Part shown: in pieces, positions 9,921 to 19,264 of the stretch
How the letters are laid out: every line of letters starts with the position of its first letter
How positions within the stretch are numbered: position 1 is the first letter of the stretch
Assembly (NCBI RefSeq): GCF_030504645.1
Contig: NZ_JAUKWQ010000011.1
Coordinates: forward strand, 62,001 to 126,000
Reading direction: 5' to 3'
Source of the DNA: Rhizobium oryzicola
GTDB lineage: Bacteria > Pseudomonadota > Alphaproteobacteria > Rhizobiales > Rhizobiaceae
Length of the DNA: 64,000 nt
Position numbers and translations under genes: made by a program
Notes under the pieces: model-generated
Told to the model about the DNA's origin: nothing
Seen by the model: the letters and a program-made list of their open reading frames with translations, nothing else
Database searches by the model: none

Positions 9921-12900
9921 TCAGGGTCTGTCCGTGCTCTGCGTGGTCTCGCTTGGCCGCTTCGTGCGCATCACCGTGAGGATGAAAACGAAGAAGGCCG
10001 GAACGAAGAACACCGCCAGCACGGTGGCCGATATCATGCCGCCGAGAACACTCATGCCGATGGCATTCTGGCTGGCGGCGCTGGGTCCCGTTGCAATCGC
10101 AAGCGGAACGACACCCAGCGTGAAGGCCAGCGATGTCATGATAATCGGCCGGAACCGCAAGCGTGCCGCATCAACCGCCGAATTCAGCAGTGACCTGCCT
10201 TCGGCGTAGTAATCCTTCGCGAACTCTACAATCAGAATGGCGTTCTTTGCGGACAGACCGATGATCGCGATGAGACCCACCTTAAAGTAGAGGTCGTTGC
10301 CGGTACCTGCCGCGATGACGGCGAGCACGCACCCGATTACCCCAAGCGGAACGACGAGCATGACCGAGAGCGGGATTGACCAGCTTTCGTAAAGCCCAGC
10401 AAGCAGCAGGAAGACGAAGAGGATCGACAGACCGAACAGCAGCGGTGCTTGAGCGCCGGAGGTGATTTCCTCCAGCGATTGCCCCGACCATTCGTAGCCG
10501 AAGCCTTCCGGCAATTGCGCAGCCAGTTTCTGCATTTCGGCAATGGCGGCACCCGAAGACTGCCCCGGCTTGGCTTCGCCCGTGATGCGCACCGTGGGGT
10601 ACCCGTTGTACCCGACGATCTGTGGGTCGCCCTTCTTCCATTCCGCAATGGCAAATGCCGACAGGGGCACCATGCCGCCGCTGGCATTGCGGACGTTGAG
10701 TTTCATGAGGTCTTCCGACTGCATACGTGCACGGCTTTCAGCCTGAACGATAACACGCTGCATGCGCCCCGCATTGGGATAGTCGTTTATGTATGACGAA
10801 CCGAGATTGGCTGTGATGGTATTGTTGATCTCTCCAAACGTCACGCCGAATGTATTGGCCTTTTCACGATCGATAACGAGAACGACCTGCGCCGATTCCG
10901 GCAGTCCCTCGACGCGCACATTCGTCACGACATCGCTTTTGGCAGCCAGCGCCATCAGGGCGCCCGCTGCAGACTTCAACGCCGCCTGACCCTTGCCACC
11001 GCGATCCTGCAGGCGGAAGGAGAAACCATTGGTCGTGCCGAAGCCTTCGATCGGCGGCGGAGATAGAGCAAACGAGGTAGCGTCCTTGAGCGCAAACAGC
11101 TGCATGTTGGCGCGCTGCGCGATCTCATCCACTGAATTGCCCTTGCCGCGCAGGCTCCAGTCCTTGAGCGTCACAAAGGCAAGGGCGGCATTGGGACCGT
11201 TGCCGGAGAAGCTGAAACCCTGGACAGCGAACACATCCTTGACGGCTTCCTCACCCTTGAAGATCGTTTCGATCTGCTTCACCGATGCCAAAGTGCGGTT
11301 GGCACTCGCTTCGGACGGCGCCTGGATATCAACCAACAGGAAGCCCTGGTCTTCATTGGGAACAAAGGAGCTGGGGATCTGGACGAAGACATAGGCAAGG
11401 CCAGCCACCAGCGCGAGGTACACAACCATCATCCGTCCGGCGCGACGAGTCATGCCTTTGACCTTGTGGGTGTAGCCAGACGTCATCCGGTCAAAGCCGC
11501 GATTGAACCAGCCACCCAAACCCTTCTTTTCATGATGCCCCGCCTTGATGGGGCGCAGGAAGGTCGCGCAGAGCGCGGGTGTTAGCGACAGCGCAAGAAA
11601 TGCCGAGAATAGGATGGATACCACCATTGTCAGCGAAAACTGGCGATAGATGATACCTGATGCGCCGGGAAAGAACGCCATGGGAATGAACACGCAAGCC
11701 AGAACCAGCGTGATGCCAAGGATGGCGCCGGTGATCTGACCCATCGCCTTCTGCGTCGCCTCTTTTGGAGACAGCCCTTCCTCCGCCATAATGCGCTCGA
11801 CATTTTCCACGACGACGATTGCATCGTCGACGAGAATGCCGATCGCCAGCACCATGGCGAACATGGTCAGCACATTGATTGAGAAGCCTGTGGCATACAT
11901 CACGGCACAGGTGCCGAGCAAGGCCACGGGTACCACAAGCGTCGGGATGATCGTGTAGCGAAGGTTCTGCAGGAAAACGAACATCACCACGAAAACGAGC
12001 ACGAGCGCTTCAACCAGCGTGCTCAGGACCTTTTCGATCGAGGCGTTCACGAAAGGCGAGGTGTCATAGGGAATGGAATATTCCACACCCTGCGGGAAGA
12101 ACTTCGATAGCTCCTGCAATTTTGCCTTCACGGCCGCCGATACCGCCACCGCATTGCCGGTGGAGGAAAGCTGGATGGCAAGGCCCGCAGAAGGCTTGCC
12201 GTTCAAACGGCTCGAAAATGTATAGGTTTCCGCGCCCTGCTCGATCCGAGCGATATCACGCAACCGGACGGTCGATCCATCCGCATTGGCGCGAAGGATG
12301 ACATTGCCGAATTCCTGCGGCGTTGCCAGCTGGCCCTGCACGATAACGGTTGCGGTCAGATCCTGATTGATCGGGTTTGGCGAAGCACCGATCTGGCCGG
12401 CCGCAACCTGGGCGTTTTGTGCCGTGATGGCGGCATTCACATCGGCGGCGGTGAGGTTCAGGCCGACCATTTTGTCCGGATTGATCCAGACACGCAGCGC
12501 CCGCTGGGAAGCAAATAGCTGTGCACGACCGACGCCGGGAAGGCGGCGGAGTTCGCCAATGACACTTCTGTTGATGTAGTCGCCGAGCGCGATTTCATCC
12601 ATCCTGCCGTCATTGGAGGTCAGTGCGGCAATGAGCAAGAAGCCCGCATTTGCTTCTTCCACTGTTACGCCCTGGGAACGAACTGTTGCAGGAAGTCGTG
12701 CCTCCGTACGCCGGATTGCGTTCTGCACATCGACTGTTGCCTTGGCGATGTCCGTGCCCGTCCTGAACGTCGCGTTGATGCCGACGGAACCCGTATTATC
12801 GGAGGTCGACTCGAAATAGGCGAGCCCCTGGACACCGTTCAGCTCCTCCTCAATCAGCCGCGTCACACCTTGGTAGATCTCCTGCGGCGATGCACCCGGG

Positions 12901-13046
12901 TAGCTGGTGGAGATCGAAAGCTGTGGCGGCGCTACGGAGGGATATTGCGAAACCGGCAACATCGGAACGGTGATGATGCCCGCAATCATGATGAAGAGAG
13001 CGAAAACCCAGGCAAGTACGGGTCGCTCAATGAAGAACTTAGCCAT
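9921..13046 (-). CDS. RND multidrug efflux permease (HAE1 family, AcrB/MexB-like)
   Basis: A full-length inner membrane proton-drug antiporter of about 1041 residues with the usual twelve helices and two large periplasmic loops. Hallmarks are the N-terminus MAKFFIERPVLAWV, the proton-relay region GILVDDAIVVVENVERIM with its paired aspartates, the first-half motif VPVALLGTCAVMY and the C-terminal SAKNAILIVEFAK. ATG 13046 gives the standard N-terminus. A GTG at 13058 overlapping the adaptor stop is an alternative. It forms an operon with the adaptor upstream. No outer membrane factor is next to it, so it may share the NodT-type protein at 5.3 kb or another TolC. Confidence 0.95.
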   Translation of the reverse strand: MAKFFIERPVLAWVFALFIMIAGIITVPMLPVSQYPSVAPPQLSISTSYPGASPQEIYQGVTRLIEEELNGVQGLAYFESTSDNTGSVGINATFRTGTDIAKATVDVQNAIRRTEARLPATVRSQGVTVEEANAGFLLIAALTSNDGRMDEIALGDYINRSVIGELRRLPGVGRAQLFASQRALRVWINPDKMVGLNLTAADVNAAITAQNAQVAAGQIGASPNPINQDLTATVIVQGQLATPQEFGNVILRANADGSTVRLRDIARIEQGAETYTFSSRLNGKPSAGLAIQLSSTGNAVAVSAAVKAKLQELSKFFPQGVEYSIPYDTSPFVNASIEKVLSTLVEALVLVFVVMFVFLQNLRYTIIPTLVVPVALLGTCAVMYATGFSINVLTMFAMVLAIGILVDDAIVVVENVERIMAEEGLSPKEATQKAMGQITGAILGITLVLACVFIPMAFFPGASGIIYRQFSLTMVVSILFSAFLALSLTPALCATFLRPIKAGHHEKKGLGGWFNRGFDRMTSGYTHKVKGMTRRAGRMMVVYLALVAGLAYVFVQIPSSFVPNEDQGFLLVDIQAPSEASANRTLASVKQIETIFKGEEAVKDVFAVQGFSFSGNGPNAALAFVTLKDWSLRGKGNSVDEIAQRANMQLFALKDATSFALSPPPIEGFGTTNGFSFRLQDRGGKGQAALKSAAGALMALAAKSDVVTNVRVEGLPESAQVVLVIDREKANTFGVTFGEINNTITANLGSSYINDYPNAGRMQRVIVQAESRARMQSEDLMKLNVRNASGGMVPLSAFAIAEWKKGDPQIVGYNGYPTVRITGEAKPGQSSGAAIAEMQKLAAQLPEGFGYEWSGQSLEEITSGAQAPLLFGLSILFVFLLLAGLYESWSIPLSVMLVVPLGVIGCVLAVIAAGTGNDLYFKVGLIAIIGLSAKNAILIVEFAKDYYAEGRSLLNSAVDAARLRFRPIIMTSLAFTLGVVPLAIATGPSAASQNAIGMSVLGGMISATVLAVFFVPAFFVFILTVMRTKRPSETTQSTDRP

Positions 13047-13054
13047 GTCTGTTC

Positions 13055-14233
13055 TCACTTCGCCTTATCATCTGCGGCGGATTGCTTGGGCGACGACCAC
13101 ACCTCTGGCACGACCTTGGCCCCGGGCTGGATCTTCTGGGCGCCATCGACAATAATCGTCTCCCCCGCTTGAAGCCCGGAGAGCACGATCCATTCCGCAT
13201 CGATGGCTGCACCGAGCGCCACCTGACGCGTCTGGGCTGTGTTATCCTTGGCCAGCACATAGACCTGTGGCTTGCCATCAGCATCCCGGGTAACGGCGCG
13301 TTGCGGAACAGTGAGGCCGCTTTGCTGGATTGCTTGTTCGACGCGCACGCGCACATACATGCCCGGTAACAACTCGCCGCGATCGTTCGGGAATTCTGCC
13401 CGCAGCATGACCTGCCCTGTGTTCGGGTCCACACTTGCGTTGGAGAAAAGCAGCTTGCCCGCTTGCGAATAGGTCTCGCCGCCGTCGAAAACCAGTTCCA
13501 CGCGGGCCGCTCCAGGGCTGGGGCTCGATAACTTGCCCTCCGCCACGGCGCGCTTCAGTGCCAGCAAATCCTGCACCGACTGCGTGAAATCGACGTAAAC
13601 CGGATTGACCTGCTGAATGAGAGCCAAGCTGGACGTGCCCTCGGCAGTCACCAGTGCACCTTCAGTCACGAGCGCGGCGCCAATGATGCCCGTGATGGGG
13701 GCGCGTACTTCGGTGTAATCGAGATTGATCTTCGCCTCGTCGAGAGCCGCTTGCTGCAGGGCGACTTCCGCATTGGCTTGGGCCAGATTGGCTGCGGCCG
13801 CATCAAAATCGACGCCGGTCGAGACACTTCGCTCCCGAAGTGTCTTTTGACGGTCGAACTGTTGCTGGGCATTCACCTGAACAGCCTTGGCCTTTTGCAG
13901 GGAAGCTTCAGCGCTCTGCACCCGTACCTTGAACAAACGGGGATCAATCCGATAGAGGACCTCGCCCTGCTTGACGACACTACCCTGCTGAAAAATTCGC
14001 TCCTGAAGAATGCCGGAGACGCGGGCACGCACTTCTGAAACGCGCGTTGCGGCAATGCGCCCCGGCAGTTCGCTCATGAACGGAATGGGGTGCGTCTTCA
14101 GGGCTATGACGCCAACGGCGGCCGGTGGGGCCGCAACGCCTTCCTGCGCATGCAGATGAGTAAGGGGCGTTAAAATCATGCTGGCGGCAATCAGGCACAG
14201 CTTTAGGCGCGGCAGTTGGCTGCGGCGTGTCAT
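13055..14233 (-). CDS. RND periplasmic adaptor (AcrA/MexA-like)
   Basis: A 392-residue membrane fusion protein with a signal peptide ending near HLHAQEG. The lipoyl halves are VRARVSGILQERIFQQGSVV and YTEVRAPITGIIG, flanking an alpha hairpin at about 100-165. A beta-barrel domain and a membrane-proximal domain containing VPQRAVTRDADGKPQVYV follow. It bridges the RND permease to a TolC-type duct. Its stop lies 8 bases from the permease ATG, and it starts 48 bases after the TetR gene on the same strand, so cotranscription with the regulator is likely. Confidence 0.93.
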   Translation of the reverse strand: MTRRSQLPRLKLCLIAASMILTPLTHLHAQEGVAAPPAAVGVIALKTHPIPFMSELPGRIAATRVSEVRARVSGILQERIFQQGSVVKQGEVLYRIDPRLFKVRVQSAEASLQKAKAVQVNAQQQFDRQKTLRERSVSTGVDFDAAAANLAQANAEVALQQAALDEAKINLDYTEVRAPITGIIGAALVTEGALVTAEGTSSLALIQQVNPVYVDFTQSVQDLLALKRAVAEGKLSSPSPGAARVELVFDGGETYSQAGKLLFSNASVDPNTGQVMLRAEFPNDRGELLPGMYVRVRVEQAIQQSGLTVPQRAVTRDADGKPQVYVLAKDNTAQTRQVALGAAIDAEWIVLSGLQAGETIIVDGAQKIQPGAKVVPEVWSSPKQSAADDKAK

Positions 14234-14281
14234 GCGTTTCTCCTTGTCGCGGATTGTGTTTATCTGGGCGGGCGCTCAGCT

Positions 14282-14833
14282 CTACTCAGGAAAGATGGTG
14301 TAGATGGCCCGGATGGCTTCGAGGATTTCCCGTCGTTCCGCTTCCGGAAACGTATGGAAACCAAAGAGTTCCGTGCAGTAGAAACCGGTCAGCGCGAGAT
14401 AGGCCAGCAGTGCGGCCCTGGGTTTCGGGCCGGATGCCATGGCCTGCAGGTCCGCTGTGGTCAATTCCTGCATGTGGAGGCGCAGCTTGTCGTCATCCGC
14501 CATCGAAGCACTTATGGTCGTGGCAATTGCTCGGTCGCTTTCACTGATCGGCTGCTCCAGCGCAGCAATTCGCCCGAAAAGTTCCGGATGCGGCGTGTCG
14601 CCATGTGCTTGCACAGAGGCGTCGATACGTTCCACTTCGGCTTTGATTTCCCGCTCGATGAGCGCATCCAGCAAAGCGCTTTTTGACTTGTGGTCGTACA
14701 CCACCGTCGCCTTGCTAACGCCCGCCTCCTGCGCCACGGCGTCAATCGACAGGCCGGTTGCTCCTAGCTTCACCACCACGCGCGCGGCGGCATCCAGAAT
14801 CTCGTCTTTTGATATCTTGCGATTACGGCCCAT
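14282..14833 (-). CDS. TetR-family repressor of efflux genes
   Basis: A 183-residue regulator with an N-terminal TetR helix-turn-helix (about 8-55: EILDAAARVV, LSIDAVAQEAGVSKATVVYD) and a variable ligand-binding C-terminal half. ATG 14833 is chosen because GGAGGTG lies 6 bases upstream; the frame's earlier codons cover the operator region. It lies between a divergent MFS exporter gene and, on its own strand, the RND operon. Two palindromes in the 98-base gap to the MFS gene are likely its operators. The inferred role is repressing the MFS gene and its own transcript, including the RND genes, until a toxic ligand binds. Confidence 0.9.
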   Translation of the reverse strand: MGRNRKISKDEILDAAARVVVKLGATGLSIDAVAQEAGVSKATVVYDHKSKSALLDALIEREIKAEVERIDASVQAHGDTPHPELFGRIAALEQPISESDRAIATTISASMADDDKLRLHMQELTTADLQAMASGPKPRAALLAYLALTGFYCTELFGFHTFPEAERREILEAIRAIYTIFPE

Positions 14834-14864
14834 CAGGCACCTCCAAATCTCAGTTGCCTTTTTT

Positions 14865-14876
14865 ACGAACGATCGT
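14865..14876. promoter_or_regulatory. Candidate TetR operator 1
   Basis: ACGAACGATCGT contains the perfect 8-base palindrome ACGATCGT and shares ACGAACG with the second site 33 bases away (three helical turns). It sits 32 bases before the TetR start and between the two divergent genes. Confidence 0.55.
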
Positions 14877-14898
14877 ATATAAATGCAAGAAATAAAAA

Positions 14899-14908
14899 CG
14901 AACGTTCG
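14899..14908. promoter_or_regulatory. Candidate TetR operator 2
   Basis: CGAACGTTCG is a perfect 10-base palindrome 23 bases before the MFS start, close to where its promoter and transcript start should be. It shares ACGAACG with the other site. Confidence 0.6.
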
Positions 14909-14931
14909 GATATTTTGTAGGCAGACTGAAA

Positions 14932-16422
14932 ATGGCACTTTCGTACCGCTGGCTCGTGCTCTTCGCCGTGATGATGGCGTTTCTCCCGGTCGTGATCGAC
15001 ATGACGATCCTACATATCGCGGTGCCGACTCTGACCATCGCGCTCGCCGCCACCGGCACCGAGATGCTTTGGATCATCGATAGCTATGCTCTGGTCATGG
15101 CGGGCCTTTTGGTGCCGATGGGAACGCTTGCCGATAGGGTCGGCTATCGGCGGATCATGCTGATAGGTCTTGGCATCTTCGGTATGGCCTCCGTTGCCGC
15201 GGCCTTTTCGCCAAATGCAATCAGCCTTATTGCCGCACGCGCCGCACTCGGCCTCGGATCGGCGATGATCATGCCCTCCGTTCTCGCGCTCATCCGCCAG
15301 ACTTTTGAAGACGATAAAGAGCGGGCGATGGCGCTTGGCATCTGGAGCGTTGTTGGCATGGCGGGCGCTGCCGCCGGCCCGCTGGTTGGCGGTCTGCTGC
15401 TGGAACATTTCTGGTGGGGCGCCGTATTTCTGGTGAACGTGCCGGTGATGTTGGTTGTGATCCCGATCGTCTGGACATTGATTTCCGACCGTCCAGGAAA
15501 TCTCCAGACTCCGTGGAAGCTTGGTCAAGCACTGGTCCTGATCCTCGGCCTCATGCTAAGCGTCTACGGCGTGAAGACCGCCTTCAAGGCCGGTTTTGCC
15601 ATCAGCGCTATCGCGCCCCTCACTATCGGCCTTGTGCTGCTTGGGTGGTTTGCTCGCATGCAGGTTCACTCCGAAAGCCCCATGCTGGATCTCGCGCTGC
15701 TTAGCAAGCCAGCAATCTCGGTGGGCATCCTGATGGCCTTTGTAACCAGCGGTTCACTTGCGGGGTTCGAACTTTTACTGGCACAGGAACTACAATTCGT
15801 GCTTGATAAGACGCCGCTGGAGGCTGGCCTTTTCATGCTGCCGCTTGTTGTGGCCGCTGCGGTAGGCGGCCCGATCGGTGGTCGGCTGCAACATTGGCTC
15901 GGCTTGAGAGCGGTTGCATCTGCCTCCATGGCTGCTGCGGCGATCTCCCTTGCTGCACTCGCTCTCGTAGACTTTCAGAGTCCGGGTTTCGTGACGCCGG
16001 CTTTGCTGGCTCTGCTCGGCTTCTCTCTGGGGGTTGGCCTACTTGCCTCGTCAGTTGCTATTCTCAGCAGCGCTCCGGCGGACCGGGCGGGGGCTGCAGG
16101 AGCCTTGGAAAGCACCGGGTATGAGCTCGGTGCCGGTCTCGGCGTGACTGTCTTCGGCGTGCTGGTCAACTCCATATACCGGCATTCCTTCGAAGCACCG
16201 GCCACCGCACCGGCAAGTGCCTTCAACTCGATCGGCGAGGCGATGACCGCTGCCAGGACAGTTGGCAGCAGTGCTGGTGGCGAAATCATCTCGGCAGCAA
16301 AACTCGCCTTCATGCATGCACACGGCACCGTTCTGATGGGCGTTGCGGTCCTGACCGGGCTGCTGGCTATTGCCGTTTACCGAGTTCTTCAAGGCTCCGA
16401 GAGCCGGTCGCGTCTCCACTGA
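14932..16422 (+). CDS. MFS drug exporter, DHA2 family with 14 helices (SmvA/QacA-like)
   Basis: A 496-residue drug:proton antiporter of the DHA2 type. Visible motifs are the first-helix acidic residue in VVIDMTILHIAVP, motif A GTLADRVGYRRIM, motif C GAAAGPLVGG and helices throughout, with a polar stretch near 420-455 before the last helix. The sequence resembles SmvA/QacA exporters of cationic compounds such as methyl viologen or biguanides; the exact substrate is inference. It diverges from tetR, with two palindromic operators between, so it is probably induced by its own substrate. Confidence 0.9.
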   Translation: MALSYRWLVLFAVMMAFLPVVIDMTILHIAVPTLTIALAATGTEMLWIIDSYALVMAGLLVPMGTLADRVGYRRIMLIGLGIFGMASVAAAFSPNAISLIAARAALGLGSAMIMPSVLALIRQTFEDDKERAMALGIWSVVGMAGAAAGPLVGGLLLEHFWWGAVFLVNVPVMLVVIPIVWTLISDRPGNLQTPWKLGQALVLILGLMLSVYGVKTAFKAGFAISAIAPLTIGLVLLGWFARMQVHSESPMLDLALLSKPAISVGILMAFVTSGSLAGFELLLAQELQFVLDKTPLEAGLFMLPLVVAAAVGGPIGGRLQHWLGLRAVASASMAAAAISLAALALVDFQSPGFVTPALLALLGFSLGVGLLASSVAILSSAPADRAGAAGALESTGYELGAGLGVTVFGVLVNSIYRHSFEAPATAPASAFNSIGEAMTAARTVGSSAGGEIISAAKLAFMHAHGTVLMGVAVLTGLLAIAVYRVLQGSESRSRLH

Positions 16423-16527
16423 ACGTCCACAGAACGTCATCACATGATGCAAGGCGGGATGCTGCAATCCTGCCCTTACCATTGACTGCACCCATAATCT
16501 AAGCAGCAGGAAAACAAGAAGGTTCCG

Positions 16528-17241
16528 ATGACACGCATTATCCTGGTCGAAGACGATAGGTTGTTCGCGCGCATATTGCAGTCGTCGCTCATCCAGAACT
16601 CCTACCGGGTAGACTGGTTTGAGACAGAGGCAATCGCGATCCAGGCGATTGCTGAGACGCACTATGATCTCGGCATATTCGACGTATCATTGTACCGGAC
16701 GAGCGGACTGGACCTTGTTCGAAAGCTGCGTTCAGCCGGCAACCATCTGCCTGTCCTGATGCTGAGTACCTTTTGCCGATCCCAGGATCGTACAGAAGGT
16801 CTCGACAGCGGCGCGGACGACTATCTCGCAAAGCCTTTCGACATGGCTGAATTCCAGGCCAGGATCAGGGCGCTTTTGCGCAGGCAGAGGCATGCCGTTG
16901 ACGAACCGCTCCGCAGTGGCGACGTCGAACTGCATACCGACGCGATGATTGTGAGACGCAATGACAGAATAATTCGGCTCACTCTGAAAGAATTCCTGAC
17001 CCTTCGCATCCTCATGGAGCGCTCTGGTCGATACGTGTCCAAGGCGGATATTGAGTATGCAATCTATGATGTCGACACACTGGTGGAAAGCAATGCGATC
17101 GAGGTGACAATCTACACGCTGCGCAAGAAACTGGGTTCGGACTTCATCCGTTCCATCAGGGGCGTCGGCTACACCGTAGAACGCACTGGTGCGGAGAGGA
17201 CCAGGGATGTCTGCGATCATCACCGATCCAGGATTGCTTGA
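16528..17241 (+). CDS. Orphan OmpR-family response regulator
   Basis: A 237-residue regulator with acidic D9/D10, phospho-accepting D52 in GIFDVSLYRTSG, LMLSTF and LAKPFD. A winged-helix output domain follows, with LTLKEFLTLRILMERSGRYVSKADI and SIRGVGYTVER. All phosphorylation residues are present, yet no kinase gene is adjacent: the MFS exporter precedes it and a sugar-transport ATPase gene converges on it. It has its own upstream gap of 105 bases. Its closest general type is QseB/PmrA/CtrA-like. Partner and targets cannot be told from the sequence. Confidence 0.88.
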   Translation: MTRIILVEDDRLFARILQSSLIQNSYRVDWFETEAIAIQAIAETHYDLGIFDVSLYRTSGLDLVRKLRSAGNHLPVLMLSTFCRSQDRTEGLDSGADDYLAKPFDMAEFQARIRALLRRQRHAVDEPLRSGDVELHTDAMIVRRNDRIIRLTLKEFLTLRILMERSGRYVSKADIEYAIYDVDTLVESNAIEVTIYTLRKKLGSDFIRSIRGVGYTVERTGAERTRDVCDHHRSRIA

Positions 17242-17328
17242 CGATGAAGTTGTGCGTCAAGGTTTGTCGACCTGAAGTCCTGATCTGCGCCGAGTGACCC
17301 CCAGCCGAAAATGCCGCTATCTCGCAGT

Positions 17329-18402
17329 CTACAGCGACAGCCCCGTGCCGCGGTCGAAGACATGCACCTGTTGTGCCGCAACCGCGGCCTGGAAAGGCAT
17401 GCCATGGCGGGCCGGGAAAGCGCCATCGACCACGGCCGTCACCGGCTCGCCCGCCAGCGTGAAGACGACATGGGTCTGTGCGCCCGTCGGCTCCACCACT
17501 AGTGTCTGCCCGCCCACAACCGTGTCGCCCGTATCGCCAGCCACGAAATGCTCCGGACGGATGCCGAGTTTCACCGCCTGCCCACGCTTGACCTGACGTG
17601 CTAGGTCCAGCCTGACGATTGTCCCATCGGCAAGGCGCGCCGCAGGCTGTCCATTCTCCGCATCCACATCCGCATCGAGAAAATTCATGGCTGGCGACCC
17701 GATGAAGCCGGCGACGAACAGATTGGCGGGCGTGCGGTAAAGGTCGAGCGGCGTGCCGACCTGTTCGATATTGCCGCCGTTCAGCACCACGATCCGGTCA
17801 GCCAGTGTCATGGCCTCGATCTGGTCATGCGTCACGTAGACGGAGGTGGTGCCAACCTTCTGGTGCAGCGTCTTGATCTCGGTGCGCATGGCAACGCGCA
17901 GCTTCGCATCAAGGTTCGACAGCGGTTCATCGAACAGGAAGACGGCAGGATCGCGCACGATGGCGCGACCCATGGCCACGCGCTGGCGTTGACCGCCGGA
18001 GAGCTGGCTGGGTTTGCGATCCAGGAGATCGCCGAGCGCCAGCATCCGAGCCGCTTCCGCAACGCGTTTTTCGATGTCGGCTTTGGCAACGCCTGAAAGT
18101 TTCAGGTTGAAGCCCATGTTCTCCGCTACCGTCATATGCGGATAAAGCGCATAGGACTGGAACACCATGGCGATGTTGCGCTCGCGTGGGGTCAGCGCGT
18201 TGACGACATTACCGCCGATGACGACCTCGCCATGGCTGATATCCTCAAGCCCCGCGATCATGCGCAGCAGCGTCGATTTTCCGCAGCCGGAGGGGCCGAC
18301 CAGCGCAATGAATTCGCCATCTGCGATAGACAGCGATACGCCATGGATCACTTCCAGCGCGCCATAGGCCTTGCGGACATCTTTTAGTTCTACTGATGCC
18401 AT
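17329..18402 (-). CDS. Sugar ABC importer ATPase (MalK/UgpC/ThuK type)
   Basis: A 357-residue CUT1-family ATPase with Walker A GPSGCGKS at 36-43, Q-loop MVFQSYALYPHMTV, signature QLSGGQRQRVAMGRA, Walker B VFLFDEPLSNLDAKLR and the H-loop VTHDQ. A C-terminal regulatory TOBE region (about 240-357) carries KLGIRPEHF. It is the last gene of a minus-strand importer operon: binding protein, two permeases, ATPase. The small gap (13 bases) from the permease suggests coupling. Confidence 0.93.
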   Translation of the reverse strand: MASVELKDVRKAYGALEVIHGVSLSIADGEFIALVGPSGCGKSTLLRMIAGLEDISHGEVVIGGNVVNALTPRERNIAMVFQSYALYPHMTVAENMGFNLKLSGVAKADIEKRVAEAARMLALGDLLDRKPSQLSGGQRQRVAMGRAIVRDPAVFLFDEPLSNLDAKLRVAMRTEIKTLHQKVGTTSVYVTHDQIEAMTLADRIVVLNGGNIEQVGTPLDLYRTPANLFVAGFIGSPAMNFLDADVDAENGQPAARLADGTIVRLDLARQVKRGQAVKLGIRPEHFVAGDTGDTVVGGQTLVVEPTGAQTHVVFTLAGEPVTAVVDGAFPARHGMPFQAAVAAQQVHVFDRGTGLSL

Positions 18403-18415
18403 TTCACTCTCCGAA

Positions 18416-19264
18416 TTACGATTTCACCGCACCGGCCGTGAGGCCTGCGATGATGTGTTTCTGCGCCAGGAAGAAGACGATGACGGTGGGCAGGATGGTG
18501 AGCGTGATGAAGGCCAGCACCAGCTGCCATTCCGTGCCGAACTCGCCGCGATAGACCATGATGCCGAGCGGCCAGGGGTATTTCGTCTCGGTGTTCAGCA
18601 TGATCAGCGGCAGGATGTAGCTGTTCCAGCTGTTGACGAAGGTGACGATGCTGACGGTTGCCACGATCGGTCGCGAGAGTGGCAAGGACACATACCAGAA
18701 GAAGCGGATATAGCCGCAGCCATCAACAAAGGCCGCCTGAAAGAGTTCGTCCGGAAGGTTTCTAAAATAGTTTCTGAACAGCAGGATGCTCATGCCGAGC
18801 CCGAAGGCCACCTGCGGCAGGATCACGCCCCAATAGCTATCCAGCAAGCCTAAATCCCGGATGCGGATGAAGAGCGGCAGGATGGCGGTTGCGACTGGGA
18901 ACATCAGGCCGATCAGAAAATAGTTCATCAGCTGCGCCGAGCCGAAGAACTTCACATGCGCGAAGGTGAAGGCGGCCATGGCGGAGACGACCACCGTCAG
19001 GAATACGGAGATGACCGCAATGAGTAGGGAGTTGCCCATCTGCCGCCAGTAGCGTTCGCCGAACAGAATGTCGGTGTAGTTGGACCACACCCATTGATGC
19101 GGCAGGCCGAACGGGTTGACGCGCAGATCTCCCAGCGACTTGAAGCCGCCGAGCGCCGTCGTCATCAGAGGCACGAGCACGAGGCAAGCCACCAGCGACA
19201 GCGAGGCGTAGAGATAGAGGCGCGTTCCCGCCGTCATTTTGATGCCAGATGTCGTATCAGTCAT
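18416..19264 (-). CDS. Sugar ABC importer permease (MalG type)
   Basis: About 282 residues with six predicted helices and the CUT1 second-permease EAA-like loop DELFQAAFVDGCGYIRFFWY before SLPLSRPIV. The N-terminal SNYTDILFG segment is typical of MalG/UgpE partners. ATG 19264 overlaps the preceding permease stop by 8 bases, which favours coupled translation; ATG 19237 and an upstream codon at 19291 are alternatives. It pairs with the MalF-type protein to form the sugar channel. Confidence 0.9.
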   Translation of the reverse strand: MTDTTSGIKMTAGTRLYLYASLSLVACLVLVPLMTTALGGFKSLGDLRVNPFGLPHQWVWSNYTDILFGERYWRQMGNSLLIAVISVFLTVVVSAMAAFTFAHVKFFGSAQLMNYFLIGLMFPVATAILPLFIRIRDLGLLDSYWGVILPQVAFGLGMSILLFRNYFRNLPDELFQAAFVDGCGYIRFFWYVSLPLSRPIVATVSIVTFVNSWNSYILPLIMLNTETKYPWPLGIMVYRGEFGTEWQLVLAFITLTILPTVIVFFLAQKHIIAGLTAGAVKS

